64,000 nucleotides of DNA, from positions 62,001 through 126,000 of the forward strand of contig NZ_MRUH01000123.1 of assembly GCF_001922985.1 (NCBI RefSeq). The letters are read 5' to 3'. This DNA is from Teredinibacter waterburyi (GTDB lineage Bacteria > Pseudomonadota > Gammaproteobacteria > Pseudomonadales > Cellvibrionaceae). Both the position numbers and the translations under genes were made by a program. A model generated the notes under the pieces. The model saw only the letters and a list, made by a program, of their open reading frames with translations, made no database searches and was not told where the DNA came from. This document shows positions 9,784 through 18,359 of the stretch, in pieces (positions within the stretch are counted from its first letter, which is position 1; every line of letters begins with the position of its first letter).

Positions 9784-10134
9784 TTAAAAGTAAAGGCACT
9801 GTTTAGATTCTGTGAGTAGCGAGCGAGTGCTTTTTGGGCTGAGGAAGATCAAGCTATCGTTACTCTCGGCAGTTAGTGGCGTATCGTCAGGCGAATTTTT
9901 ATTGAGCATATAAATGGCGAAGGGTTGCAGCTGGGAACAGAGGTTCTGTAATGCTAGATGAAAACATTTTTCTTTGTCCTCATCGGAATTTTCTGGGGCA
10001 AACATAAGTACAGCGATTGACTGATCAAATATTAATGCGGTTGTAATTGCATCTAAAACGGTATCGAGATGGCTGCAGTCATCTACGAGTTTTACAACGA
10101 ATAACAAATTTAGATCAGATGTTGGCTTTGTCAT
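9784..10134 (-). CDS. tusC: Sulfur relay protein TusC/DsrF
   Basis: Second subunit of the TusBCD sulfurtransferase complex. The 116 residues have the DsrE/F-like pattern: an initial hydrophobic strand (LNLLFVVKL), a helix with DAITTALIFDQSIAVLMF, and a later strand YMLNKN. Its ATG overlaps the tusD stop by four bases (ATGA), so translation is coupled. No catalytic cysteine is expected in TusC. Confidence 0.88.
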   Translation of the reverse strand: MTKPTSDLNLLFVVKLVDDCSHLDTVLDAITTALIFDQSIAVLMFAPENSDEDKEKCFHLALQNLCSQLQPFAIYMLNKNSPDDTPLTAESNDSLIFLSPKSTRSLLTESKQCLYF

Positions 10135-10496
10135 ACGGCGTCGTCTTGCTGATTGGTGTTGCGTACGGCGAAGGTTAAAACTCTGTCTGCTTGTGCTTGT
10201 TGCGCGATCATTTGTGCCATGCCACCTAAGTGGTACGGTCCTGCACTAAAATGCTCTGTAAGCTCGTATTTGTTTGCTGCTTTAGAGCAGCATATCGCCT
10301 CGGTTGCATACTGCTCGAAGAAACTCCTCCATGGATGTGCCTCTTTTAGATTCGGCTGTGCATGTAAAACGCCATCCTCGTAGAAAAATATCTGGCCGAT
10401 ATCATGCCCAGCGGCTAACAAGGCGTGACTAACCCGCAGCGCTTGAGTTGCTGTGGCGCTGCCTGGCGCGGCATTGATTAGGACAAAAATGTTCAT
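10131..10496 (-). CDS. tusD: Sulfurtransferase subunit TusD/DsrE
   Basis: Sulfur-accepting subunit of TusBCD. The 121-residue product has the DsrE fold (MNIFVLINAAPGSATATQALR, FFYEDGVL). The conserved persulfide cysteine falls in AICCSK (Cys69, with Cys70 next to it). It is the first gene of a leftward tusD-tusC-tusB-trmA group. The partner tusE (dsrC), next to tusBCD in Pseudomonas, is absent from the window, while yccA, a usual neighbour of tusE, lies just upstream. Confidence 0.92.
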   Translation of the reverse strand: MNIFVLINAAPGSATATQALRVSHALLAAGHDIGQIFFYEDGVLHAQPNLKEAHPWRSFFEQYATEAICCSKAANKYELTEHFSAGPYHLGGMAQMIAQQAQADRVLTFAVRNTNQQDDAV

Positions 10497-10569
10497 AAGC
10501 GATGGTTAAAACAATCTTTTTGGCCTGCGATAGCTCGGAAAAAAAGTTCTAGTAGACTTTTAGGTTTAT

Positions 10570-10598
10570 AAACAAAAGCCCCGCGCTAGGCGGGGCTT
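10570..10598 (-). terminator. Rho-independent terminator after yccA
   Basis: Read leftward, a 9-bp perfect stem (AAGCCCCGC and its complement) with a 5-base loop is followed by TTTTGTTT. It lies 80 bases after the yccA stop and separates yccA from tusD, whose promoter must lie in the remaining 75 bases. Confidence 0.8.
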
Positions 10599-10679
10599 GA
10601 TCGAGCATAATCTACTAATGGAGCTGGTGTACCAAAGGTTGCTACTACAGTTTTATCGGTTCAGCTCTTCGGCTTTCGT

Positions 10680-11336
10680 TTAGTCGTCGGAGCTACCGCC
10701 TAGAAAGCTAAGTAGAATGGTAAAGATGTTATATAGCGACACGTATAAAGTTACGGTTGCCGAAATATAATTTGTTTCGCCACCGTGAATAATATTACTG
10801 GTTTGCCACATGATTAGTAGTGACGATAGCACCAAAAACATACAGCTTACAGCCAAGCTTAGCCCGCTAATGTTTAAGAAGTAGGCGGCTAGCATGGCTA
10901 CGAAGGCTACGATGAAGCCAGTCATGATAAAGCCGGTTAGAAAGCTAAGGTCTTTGCGGGTAACTAGCACGTATCCAGACAAGCCAAAGAATATAAGCGC
11001 AGTGCCGCCAAGCGCCATTAAAATAGGTTCTATTCCGCTAACGCCAACGTAGTAGTTCAAGATTGGACCAAGCGTTAAACCAAGCCAGCCTGTCAAGGCG
11101 AAAACCCAGACTATTCCCCAGCCAGAGTTTTTGGTCTTTTCAACGGCAAACAGCAGACCGATATAGGGCAGTAGCGAGATAAGCCCCAAGTGTGGGAAGT
11201 TGATCGCCATGGAGATAGTGGCAGTAATGGCACTAAAGCCTATCGTCATGGCTAATAACGCATAGGTATTACGTAATACTTTGCTCACTTCCAGCGACGA
11301 GCTGTATGTCGCAGATTGAGTGTATAGCTCTTGCAT
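10680..11336 (-). CDS. yccA: Bax inhibitor-1/YccA family membrane protein
   Basis: Inner-membrane protein of the BI-1/LFG superfamily; E. coli YccA modulates FtsH proteolysis. The 218 residues contain seven predicted hydrophobic segments after a 20-residue cytoplasmic N-terminus (MQELYTQSATYSSSLEVSKVLRNTY is split here as MQELYTQS...VLRNTY). The final segment LYVSLYNIFTILLSFLGG and the terminal acidic SSDD match the family pattern with its conserved C-terminal aspartates. It lies upstream of tusDCB, as PA2604 lies beside the tus genes of Pseudomonas, but ends in its own terminator. Confidence 0.9.
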   Translation of the reverse strand: MQELYTQSATYSSSLEVSKVLRNTYALLAMTIGFSAITATISMAINFPHLGLISLLPYIGLLFAVEKTKNSGWGIVWVFALTGWLGLTLGPILNYYVGVSGIEPILMALGGTALIFFGLSGYVLVTRKDLSFLTGFIMTGFIVAFVAMLAAYFLNISGLSLAVSCMFLVLSSLLIMWQTSNIIHGGETNYISATVTLYVSLYNIFTILLSFLGGSSDD

Positions 11337-11532
11337 TGTGTGTCTCCAAAACGGTAATTGTCAGTTCGCCCTCATCATACAAAGCCCCCTCTAAAAAGCA
11401 AGGGGCTAGGCGTTAACTTAGGCAGCAAGATAGGAGAAAAGTTTAATCGACCTTGCTTCCTAGTAAGTTTGGGGTCGGCGTGACAAATACAAGTGTGTTG
11501 GAGGTGAATTATCGACCGGGCTGCCTGCCAGG

Positions 11533-11853
11533 CTAGGGTAGCTTACCCTTATAAAGCGTAGTGACTTTTTCCGTTAATGTATCGAACTCCGCTTGTATCT
11601 GCGCTTCAATCTCGTCATAGGTCGAGTTGATATCGCGAGCGCTAGCAAAGTCGCCATCGCGCTCTACCGAACGCAGAAAACTCTCAAAGCCTTTACCTGC
11701 ATGGAAGTAACCGCCTTTAGCTAGCACGTAACGAGCAACAAGTTGCTCGCAGTCGCGACATTGTATATAGACCATTTGAACCTGATCCCTAACCAAAATA
11801 TTACGTAGATTGCGGGACCTACAGTTCTGACATTTTTGGATGTGAATTTCCAT
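11533..11853 (-). CDS. Small zinc-ribbon protein, function unknown
   Basis: I do not recognise a named family. The 106-residue product has two CxxC knuckles (Cys8/Cys11 and Cys32/Cys35) in an N-terminal half that looks like a zinc ribbon (KCQNCRSRN, VYIQCRDCEQLVARYVL), then a charged, helical C-terminal half with FESFLRSVERDGDFASARD. No signal peptide or membrane span is visible, so it should be cytoplasmic. It lies 38 bases after the DASS transporter gene on the same strand and may be cotranscribed with it. A regulatory or RNA/DNA-binding role is possible but not shown. Confidence 0.7.
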   Translation of the reverse strand: MEIHIQKCQNCRSRNLRNILVRDQVQMVYIQCRDCEQLVARYVLAKGGYFHAGKGFESFLRSVERDGDFASARDINSTYDEIEAQIQAEFDTLTEKVTTLYKGKLP

Positions 11854-11891
11854 AATATTCTCGTTCTCTTAAGCGCTCAGCGTGATTGAAA

Positions 11892-13274
11892 TTAGTTGAT
11901 AAAACTCAGTATGAAGCGCCAATAGCTAGGCCCAAAAAGGGTGATCAAAATGTAGCCTGAGATAGTGATTATTCCGCCGGTGATAATCATATCGCGGCTA
12001 TTGATGGCGCGTGAACTAAAGGCGATCGCATTCGGCGGGGTACTAACTGGTAGAGCCATCGCCATAGAGCACATTAATGCGAGCGCTACTACCAACGACA
12101 ATATGTAGTCGCTGCCAAAAGGCAGGTTCATCACGAGGGGAATGATCAACCCTGCCGTCGCTGTGTTGCTCATTACGGTAGACATTACGCCTGCAACGGC
12201 GGCTGTAATGGCGAGTAGCGCCCAAGGGGAGCCGGATAAGGGTAGAACATTAATCAAGGATTCCCCCAAACCTGTCACCTGCAAGGCAACGCCGAGTGCT
12301 AAGCCGCCAGCTACCATATAGAGTACATCCCAAGGTAGATCGCGGAAATCTTTGGTGTCGAGAAGACCAAACCAAAAACAGAAAATTAGCGGAAATAGAC
12401 CGATAGTTCCGGTGGCTAGGCCAAGTTGACTGGCAAAAAACCAGCCGCAAGCGGTTACCACAAAGACCCCCAATGCGGCCCAGTGTTGTAGGCTGAAATC
12501 TCCGGTATTACGCTCGGGAATGTCGAGTGTAAGGCCTCGGGCAGGGTAGAGTCGTATCAGTAACTGCCACAGTAGTACCAAAAATACAATTAAGAAGGGC
12601 AGCGTTAACATCATCCACTTTGCGAAACTAATGGTGTAACCCGCTTTGGTTAGATAGCTTAATGCGATTGCATTCGGAGGCGTACCGATTGGTGTCCCGA
12701 TGCCGCCCAGATTGCAGGCGAAGGGTATGCAAAGCACCAGCGCCTTACGAAATTGATGCTCTTCTGGGATGCGTTTAATTAATGGGAACACCATGGTTAG
12801 CATCATGGCAGTTGTAGCTGTATTACTAATCCACATAGAAAGAAAAGAACAAGCCAAAATGATGCCGAGTAGGGTTGCGCTTGGTTTGCCTTTAGTGCGT
12901 TTAAGTATTGCTTGGGCAAAGCGAATATCCAGCCCGTACTTTTGCATCAGGCTAGATAGCACGAAGCCACCAAGAAACAGCAAGATAATATTGGAAAAGA
13001 ACGGTGCAAAGAAAACAGAACTGGATACTACTTGACCGCTGAGGCCGAGTACAGGAATGAGCCAGACGATTTCCAGCGCTAGGATTAAAAAGCTAACGAT
13101 AAATAGAGATACCCATTCCGTCACCCAGAGGACGGCGGCAACGAGAAGTATGGCCGCAGTGATTTGCTGCGCAGGCGGTAGTGACATGTATGGAATCGTT
13201 ACAAATTCTACGATCACGACAGCTAAGATTAACAACGCAGTTGCTGCCCAACTGCCAAATCCAGCCTTGCTCAT
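11892..13274 (-). CDS. DASS-family (SLC13) anion:sodium symporter
   Basis: Inner-membrane symporter for a divalent anion, probably a di- or tricarboxylate; sulfate is an alternative. The 460 residues hold about eleven hydrophobic segments and the two internally repeated hairpin motifs of the family: SNTATTAMML with IGTPPNAIALSYL in the first half, and SNTATAGLIIPL with VSTPPNAIAFSS in the second. These SNT/PPN loops form the sodium and substrate sites. An AGGAG ribosome site precedes the ATG. Substrate cannot be read from sequence alone. The zinc-ribbon gene follows it. Confidence 0.88.
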   Translation of the reverse strand: MSKAGFGSWAATALLILAVVIVEFVTIPYMSLPPAQQITAAILLVAAVLWVTEWVSLFIVSFLILALEIVWLIPVLGLSGQVVSSSVFFAPFFSNIILLFLGGFVLSSLMQKYGLDIRFAQAILKRTKGKPSATLLGIILACSFLSMWISNTATTAMMLTMVFPLIKRIPEEHQFRKALVLCIPFACNLGGIGTPIGTPPNAIALSYLTKAGYTISFAKWMMLTLPFLIVFLVLLWQLLIRLYPARGLTLDIPERNTGDFSLQHWAALGVFVVTACGWFFASQLGLATGTIGLFPLIFCFWFGLLDTKDFRDLPWDVLYMVAGGLALGVALQVTGLGESLINVLPLSGSPWALLAITAAVAGVMSTVMSNTATAGLIIPLVMNLPFGSDYILSLVVALALMCSMAMALPVSTPPNAIAFSSRAINSRDMIITGGIITISGYILITLFGPSYWRFILSFIN

Positions 13275-13589
13275 ATAAACTCCTGAACGGTGGGGGCTAT
13301 TGGAAAAATAGGATGAGTGGAAATTTGGTTGCCCTTATTGTAATGGCAATTCAGAGTGCTAATTGTGCCAATGTGGTTGGGCTTGATCCAAGTCAGGCTT
13401 TTGAATGAAGCGCGCCTCGATATGTGTGGGCTTCTCTTGTCGTTTTTGCTGTTTCAGCGCAAATCATGGAGTTGATGCTTAAACTAGCACGGAATAAGTG
13501 GAGTATTCGCTCTCCATCCTCTAAAAGGTTTGTGGCAAGCCCCGCTAAACCGGTAACATCGGCATTTATTTTGTTGGGTTGGAGTTTCG
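13275..13589. other. Intergenic region between DASS gene and GH5-like gene
   Basis: Divergent promoter region of 315 bases. It holds the AGGAG ribosome site of the transporter at its left edge and GGAG for the hydrolase at its right edge. An imperfect inverted repeat (GGCAATT at 13345-13351, AATTGTGCC at 13361-13369) could be an operator. I see no convincing promoter pair and no small gene. Confidence 0.5.
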
Positions 13590-14819
13590 ATGTTTGAAAT
13601 AAGTAGATTACAGATAATGAATTTTATTAGTGTCTTCAGGCCGGCGAGTCTGGCGCTGCTTTTTGGGGTTGCTGCGTTAGGAGGCTGTGCCGATACCCAT
13701 GACGACGCCAGTGTGCAGCAGTCTGCTGAGGCTGAAGCTCTAAATAGAGAGCATTTGAAGCATATTGAAGGCTTAGGCTCTAATGCTGAGCAGAGTCGTA
13801 TCCTCTATAACGGTAGACCGGTGTATTTAAGTGGGTTCAATATCGCGTGGTTTGATTTCGCCCGCGACGTTGGTGCAGGTATATCCGAGCCAGCATTACG
13901 AGTTGCTTTGCAGGATGTGGCTACGGCGGGTGGCAATACGCTACGTTGGTGGATGCATATTGATGGTTCGTTAACGCCGGAATGGGGTGATATTAACGGC
14001 GAGCGTATGGTTGTTGGCCCCGGTAAGACCTTTCTCGAAGATCTAAAGCTTGCCTTAGATATTGCCACGGAATACAAGGTTTATATCGTGCCGTCGCTAT
14101 GGTCTTTCGATATGCTTAAGAAAAACGACTATCGCAACCCGCCTAGTGCCGATAACTTTCGTTTGCTGACTGATCCCCAAGTATTGCAATCTTATATCGA
14201 TAATGCGCTTATCCCCATGGTCAAGGCGCTGAATTCTCACCCACAATTGGTGGCTTGGGAGCTGTTTAATGAACCGGAAAATATGACGGAAAGTTGGCTG
14301 CCAGAACAGAGCGATTTCTATGGAGGGGCCGTTCCAACACTAGAGCAGTTACAACGGGTTCAGGCGACTATGGCGGCAGCCATTCACCGCACTGCGATTG
14401 ACCAGGGCGAGGTGGCACTGGTCACCACTGGTTCAAAATCTATGGGTAAGTACAATTCTGATGTTGCTGGTGGTTTTAACTGGTATCGAGATGACCGCAT
14501 GATAACGGCGGCAGGTGGTGATCCTTTGGCGACGTTAGATTTTTATCAGCCACACTACTATAACAATGAAGGTAAACAAGGGCGTTGGTCGCCATTTCAT
14601 CATCCGGCTAGCTATTGGGCGGTGAACAAGCCGATTGTAGTTGGTGAATTTCATGTTGAAGATTTAAACGTACTTGATGAGCCAATCGCGGCGTTTGATT
14701 TATGTAAAGTGCTACATGAGCATGGCTATGCTGGGGGTTGGGGTTGGCAGTGGAACGAGCATTCAGAGCAATTAATTGCCTGTTTGAAGCGACTTCATCA
14801 GCCGTCTGCAGCGCAATAA
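13590..14819 (+). CDS. GH5-like (clan GH-A) glycoside hydrolase lipoprotein
   Basis: Probable beta-glycanase, cellulase or mannanase type, anchored to a membrane by a lipid. The 409 residues begin with a lipoprotein signal ending in LGGC (Cys33), then a TIM-barrel domain. Clan GH-A features are GNTLRWW, the acid/base Glu228 in WELFNEPEN, the aromatic HYYNNEG, and the nucleophile Glu353 in VVGEFH. GGAG lies five bases before the ATG; a second ATG nine codons later would give a more typical signal peptide. No carbohydrate-binding module is visible. No neighbour deals with sugars, so the substrate stays open. Confidence 0.83.
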   Translation: MFEISRLQIMNFISVFRPASLALLFGVAALGGCADTHDDASVQQSAEAEALNREHLKHIEGLGSNAEQSRILYNGRPVYLSGFNIAWFDFARDVGAGISEPALRVALQDVATAGGNTLRWWMHIDGSLTPEWGDINGERMVVGPGKTFLEDLKLALDIATEYKVYIVPSLWSFDMLKKNDYRNPPSADNFRLLTDPQVLQSYIDNALIPMVKALNSHPQLVAWELFNEPENMTESWLPEQSDFYGGAVPTLEQLQRVQATMAAAIHRTAIDQGEVALVTTGSKSMGKYNSDVAGGFNWYRDDRMITAAGGDPLATLDFYQPHYYNNEGKQGRWSPFHHPASYWAVNKPIVVGEFHVEDLNVLDEPIAAFDLCKVLHEHGYAGGWGWQWNEHSEQLIACLKRLHQPSAAQ

Positions 14820-14833
14820 TTAGTTTGGTTTAT

Positions 14834-14872
14834 TTAACCATTCAGTTGTTCTTTGTTTAATGAATGGGTTAA
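14834..14872. repeat. Imperfect inverted repeat after the GH5-like gene
   Basis: TTAACCATTCA and TGAATGGGTTAA pair with one bulge across a 16-base loop. It is the first of two tandem stem-loops between convergent genes and is probably part of the transcription end of the hydrolase gene. Confidence 0.4.
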
Positions 14873-14887
14873 CTACTAGTACAGAAA

Positions 14888-14927
14888 CACATTGCCGTTT
14901 ATCGAGTATTGAATAAACGGCAATGTG
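14888..14927. repeat. Perfect 15-bp inverted repeat, probable bidirectional terminator
   Basis: CACATTGCCGTTTAT at 14888-14902 pairs perfectly with 14913-14927 around a 10-base loop. There is no T run on either side. Its place between the convergent GH5-like gene and ybbP suggests a barrier to transcription from both sides. Confidence 0.6.
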
Positions 14928-15029
14928 GATAGTTTGGCTTGCAATGCTATAAAAAACGTTACACATGAGCGTTATAAAAACAACTGTATAAGCTGTATTG
15001 ACAGTTGCAATATAAGCGTATTCCACACT

Positions 15030-17507
15030 TTAAGACAGTTGCCTGAGGACCTGTAACGGCGGTGTAGCCACAACCGAACGGGTCGACAGCCATCCCACCA
15101 TTCCCACCAGCAACGCTCCCATTATGGGGCCAATCAGAATCAACATAGAATTGGGCGCGTAATCGAGAGAAAACACTCGCGTTTGCAAACCGTACAAGGC
15201 GGCTTCCGCCGCGATAGCGCCAAGTAAGCCCGCCATCCCGCCTAGGCACCCAAACTCCACTAAGAGTGTTCGAATAACTAAACGCTTGGGCGCCCCTAAC
15301 GCTCTCAGAATGGCGCTTTCTTGCATGCGAATATCCAAAGTCGACTGAATACTGGTAATTAGCACTAGGGTTCCTGCGGCCAGCACTAAAAGCAAAATAA
15401 ACTCAATCGCCATCGACACCTGGCTAATAATACCTTGTATTTGCGCGATCATCTGATCGAGTTCAATCAACGAAATTGTCGGAAAGGCGGCTGTCAATTG
15501 GTTTAATACGGCTTTTTTATCTGGCGGTAAGTAAAAGCTTGTCAGCCAGTTAGTCGCGGCATCATCTAATACCGGTTGATTAAATATCATAAAAAAGTTC
15601 GGATTCATGGAGTCCCATTGCACCGAACGAATACTGGTCAAGGTGGCGGTAAATTCTTGAGCGGTAATACTAAAGGTAAGTTTGTCGCCAACGACTAGTC
15701 CTAACCCCTGAGCATAATCTGCTTCTGCGGAGACTTCGAGGCTCTCAGATTCAGCATCGTGCCAGTGGCCATCGGTCACCTTGTTGTCGTCACCTAGGTT
15801 TTTAGCCCATGTGAGATTTAGTTCTCGCTCGTAATTCATATGCGATGCGGTTTGTTCAATTCGTGGCGTGATCGATTCGCCATTCACCTCAATAACCCGC
15901 CCACGCATCATAGGGTAGAAAGGTTGATGGTCGATTTTATTCGCGACTAACTGTTCTTCTATCTGCGCTTTTTCATGATTAAAGATGTTAAACACAAACA
16001 CGTTTGGGCTGTGTGTTGGCAGTTGTGATTGCCACTGGCCAATCAACGATGTACGGCTCGCAATAAGCACAAAGAGCAACATAAAAAGGCTGGCAAAAAT
16101 CATGATTTGGAGCGCATTCACCTGTTGGTGACGCTGTAAGTTTGCAAGTCCAAGACGCCAGCTTTGCCCTAGGCTAGAGGCCACTAAGTTGCCGAGCTGC
16201 AGCGTAAGCCAGCCTAGGAAACCAACACCGAAAATAGTTACCAAACAGCCTACAGTAACGATTGCTGTGATTGCCAAGTCACGACTGAAAATTGCGACTA
16301 ACAGTAGAATACTGAAAAAGCCAATAACCGCAGAAAGTCGCGCAGAAATTAACGCGTCCTCCGAATCTTCGCGCAAAACTTTAGCTGGAGGCACTTTACG
16401 CAATGCCAGCAATGGTGGCAGAGCAAAAGAAAATAATGCGACCGATCCTGCAAGAGCACCAACACCGTAGGCGCTATAATTTGCGGCCGCTAGATTAGCC
16501 GGCAATAAGTCCGCTAGTAAAGTTAGCAGCAAAATGTGCAGCCCCCAACCACTTAGAAACCCTAAGCTAAGTGTTATAGATGCAACCACGAATAACACAG
16601 CGAGGTATCGCTTTGCGATTTGATTGGGGGATTGCCCAAATGTTTTTAGCAGCGCAACGTTAGTTGTTTGACGGGTGGCATAGCGGCGCGCAGCCAGTGC
16701 AATTGCAACGCCGCAGAGGATAACGCTCAAACTGCCAGCCAACAGCAAAAACTTCTCGGCGCGCTGTAGTGCTTGATCTAAGCTTTGGCTTCCTTGTTGC
16801 GGTGTTGTCCAGCGAAAATGATTGCCAAAATCATCTTGGTGCAGCGTTTTAAATGCGTCCAGTTGTTTGTTTTCACCGGCAAGTAAAAGTGCGTAATTCA
16901 CTCTGCTGCCGACTTGTACCGCGCCGGTTCTGGGAACGTCTGATTGATGAATCATAATGCGCGGCGCGACGCCGAAAAATGTTTGCGGACTGTCAGGTTC
17001 TTTGATTAGTACTGATGTTACGGTCAAGTCAGCATCGCCAATCGTAACAGTATCGCCGGTTTTGATATCCAGTGCTGCCATTAAACGTGCAACAATCCAA
17101 GCCTCGCCAGCGGCAGGGCCGTTCGAGACGATTTGACCTTCGTCCGCGGGGTTTTCTGCGATGGTAAGTGTGCCTTTCAGCGGGTAGCTATTAGATACGG
17201 CTTTGACGGTGGCAAGTTGCATTGCGTCTTTAGCAAACGCCATTGCTCGAAAACTTTGAATCTGTGCTGATTGTAAGTTTAGCTCGTTGGCGTCCTCAAA
17301 CCATTCATCTGGAATGTTCATGGAGCTGCGAACTTGAACATCTGCGGCGAGAAATTCCGCGGCTTCCTGTTGAATAGAGTTTTGAATTCGATTGGTGAAT
17401 AGACTGATACTGGTAACCGTTGCAGTAGCGAGAATAACGGAAAATACTAAGATGCTCAGCTCGCCGCCGCGCCAGTCGCGCCAAATAAAGGTTAAGAGGT
17501 TTTTCAC
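15030..17507 (-). CDS. ybbP: YbbP-type ABC transporter permease (FtsX/MacB-like)
   Basis: Large inner-membrane permease of a type VII ABC system with the YbbA ATPase. The 825 residues have an N-terminal membrane span (about 15-35), a large periplasmic domain, a central cluster of spans, a second periplasmic domain, and three C-terminal spans with FtsX-like segments (about 700-815). E. coli YbbP is of similar length (804). It overlaps ybbA by four bases (ATGA). Divergent tesA completes the conserved ybbP-ybbA/tesA arrangement. The natural substrate of this family is unsettled; lipid-related export has been proposed. Confidence 0.9.
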   Translation of the reverse strand: MKNLLTFIWRDWRGGELSILVFSVILATATVTSISLFTNRIQNSIQQEAAEFLAADVQVRSSMNIPDEWFEDANELNLQSAQIQSFRAMAFAKDAMQLATVKAVSNSYPLKGTLTIAENPADEGQIVSNGPAAGEAWIVARLMAALDIKTGDTVTIGDADLTVTSVLIKEPDSPQTFFGVAPRIMIHQSDVPRTGAVQVGSRVNYALLLAGENKQLDAFKTLHQDDFGNHFRWTTPQQGSQSLDQALQRAEKFLLLAGSLSVILCGVAIALAARRYATRQTTNVALLKTFGQSPNQIAKRYLAVLFVVASITLSLGFLSGWGLHILLLTLLADLLPANLAAANYSAYGVGALAGSVALFSFALPPLLALRKVPPAKVLREDSEDALISARLSAVIGFFSILLLVAIFSRDLAITAIVTVGCLVTIFGVGFLGWLTLQLGNLVASSLGQSWRLGLANLQRHQQVNALQIMIFASLFMLLFVLIASRTSLIGQWQSQLPTHSPNVFVFNIFNHEKAQIEEQLVANKIDHQPFYPMMRGRVIEVNGESITPRIEQTASHMNYERELNLTWAKNLGDDNKVTDGHWHDAESESLEVSAEADYAQGLGLVVGDKLTFSITAQEFTATLTSIRSVQWDSMNPNFFMIFNQPVLDDAATNWLTSFYLPPDKKAVLNQLTAAFPTISLIELDQMIAQIQGIISQVSMAIEFILLLVLAAGTLVLITSIQSTLDIRMQESAILRALGAPKRLVIRTLLVEFGCLGGMAGLLGAIAAEAALYGLQTRVFSLDYAPNSMLILIGPIMGALLVGMVGWLSTRSVVATPPLQVLRQLS

Positions 17508-18172
17508 GTATCCAGCTCCGCCAATTCACCAGCCGTCATTAAATATTGACGTGTGCAACGCTGCGCGAGCGCTCTGTCATGGGTCACCAGTACAAGTGTT
17601 GTGCCGGCCTCTTTATTCATCGCAAAGAGCAGGTCCGCAACCTTACCACCGGTTACGGTGTCTAAGTTCCCCGTCGGTTCATCGGCGAATAAAATAGGCG
17701 CTTGTGACGCGAATGCGCGGGCGAGGGCCACGCGCTGCTGCTCACCGCCAGACAGTTGTCGTGGGAAGTGAGTGTGTCGTTCAGCTAGGCCAACACGCCC
17801 GAGAAACTCTATGGCTTGTTGCTTTGCTTGCGGGTGGTTGGCGACCTCTAAGGGCAACATAACGTTTTCAAGCGCATTTAAACTGCTAAGTAATTGAAAG
17901 TTTTGAAAAACAAAGGATACGAGTTTGCTTCGAACCGCCGATCGTTTTTCTTCATCTAGCTGTGTGATCTCGGTGCCATCGAGGAGGATTTTTCCGGAGG
18001 AGGGCGTATCAAGCCCCGCCAGCATGCCTAGCAGAGTCGATTTTCCGGAGCCTGAGGCTCCTACAATCGCGATTGATTCACCACGCTTGATACTAAGGTT
18101 GATTCCTTTCAAGATAGTCAACACGCCATCGGTTACGGGTACCTGATGTTGTAGTTGTTCCGTTTTTATCAT
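17504..18172 (-). CDS. ybbA: YbbA-type ABC transporter ATP-binding protein
   Basis: Cytoplasmic ATPase partner of YbbP. The product of about 222 residues has Walker A GASGSGKST, the Q-loop segment FVFQNFQLL, signature LSGGEQQR, Walker B ILFADEPTGNLD and the H-loop LVLVTHD, typical of the LolD/MacB group. The ATG at 18172 is preferred to a GTG three codons upstream because a GAG lies eight bases before it. Its stop overlaps the ybbP start. Upstream it shares a 187-base divergent region with tesA. Confidence 0.92.
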   Translation of the reverse strand: MIKTEQLQHQVPVTDGVLTILKGINLSIKRGESIAIVGASGSGKSTLLGMLAGLDTPSSGKILLDGTEITQLDEEKRSAVRSKLVSFVFQNFQLLSSLNALENVMLPLEVANHPQAKQQAIEFLGRVGLAERHTHFPRQLSGGEQQRVALARAFASQAPILFADEPTGNLDTVTGGKVADLLFAMNKEAGTTLVLVTHDRALAQRCTRQYLMTAGELAELDT

Positions 18173-18359
18173 AGTTATCACTCGTTAACCTTTAAGATGT
18201 GTATAAATTTGTTTAGACACCACAGCGCTATTTGTCGCTGCTATTGTGTCAACTAATCGACTTTTCAGTATTAGCGGGGGGCAGCTATATTAATACAATG
18301 GTGTTGCTCTATTCTGATGCTATTTGGCATCACTAATAAATTTACCAAGAAGCCATTTT

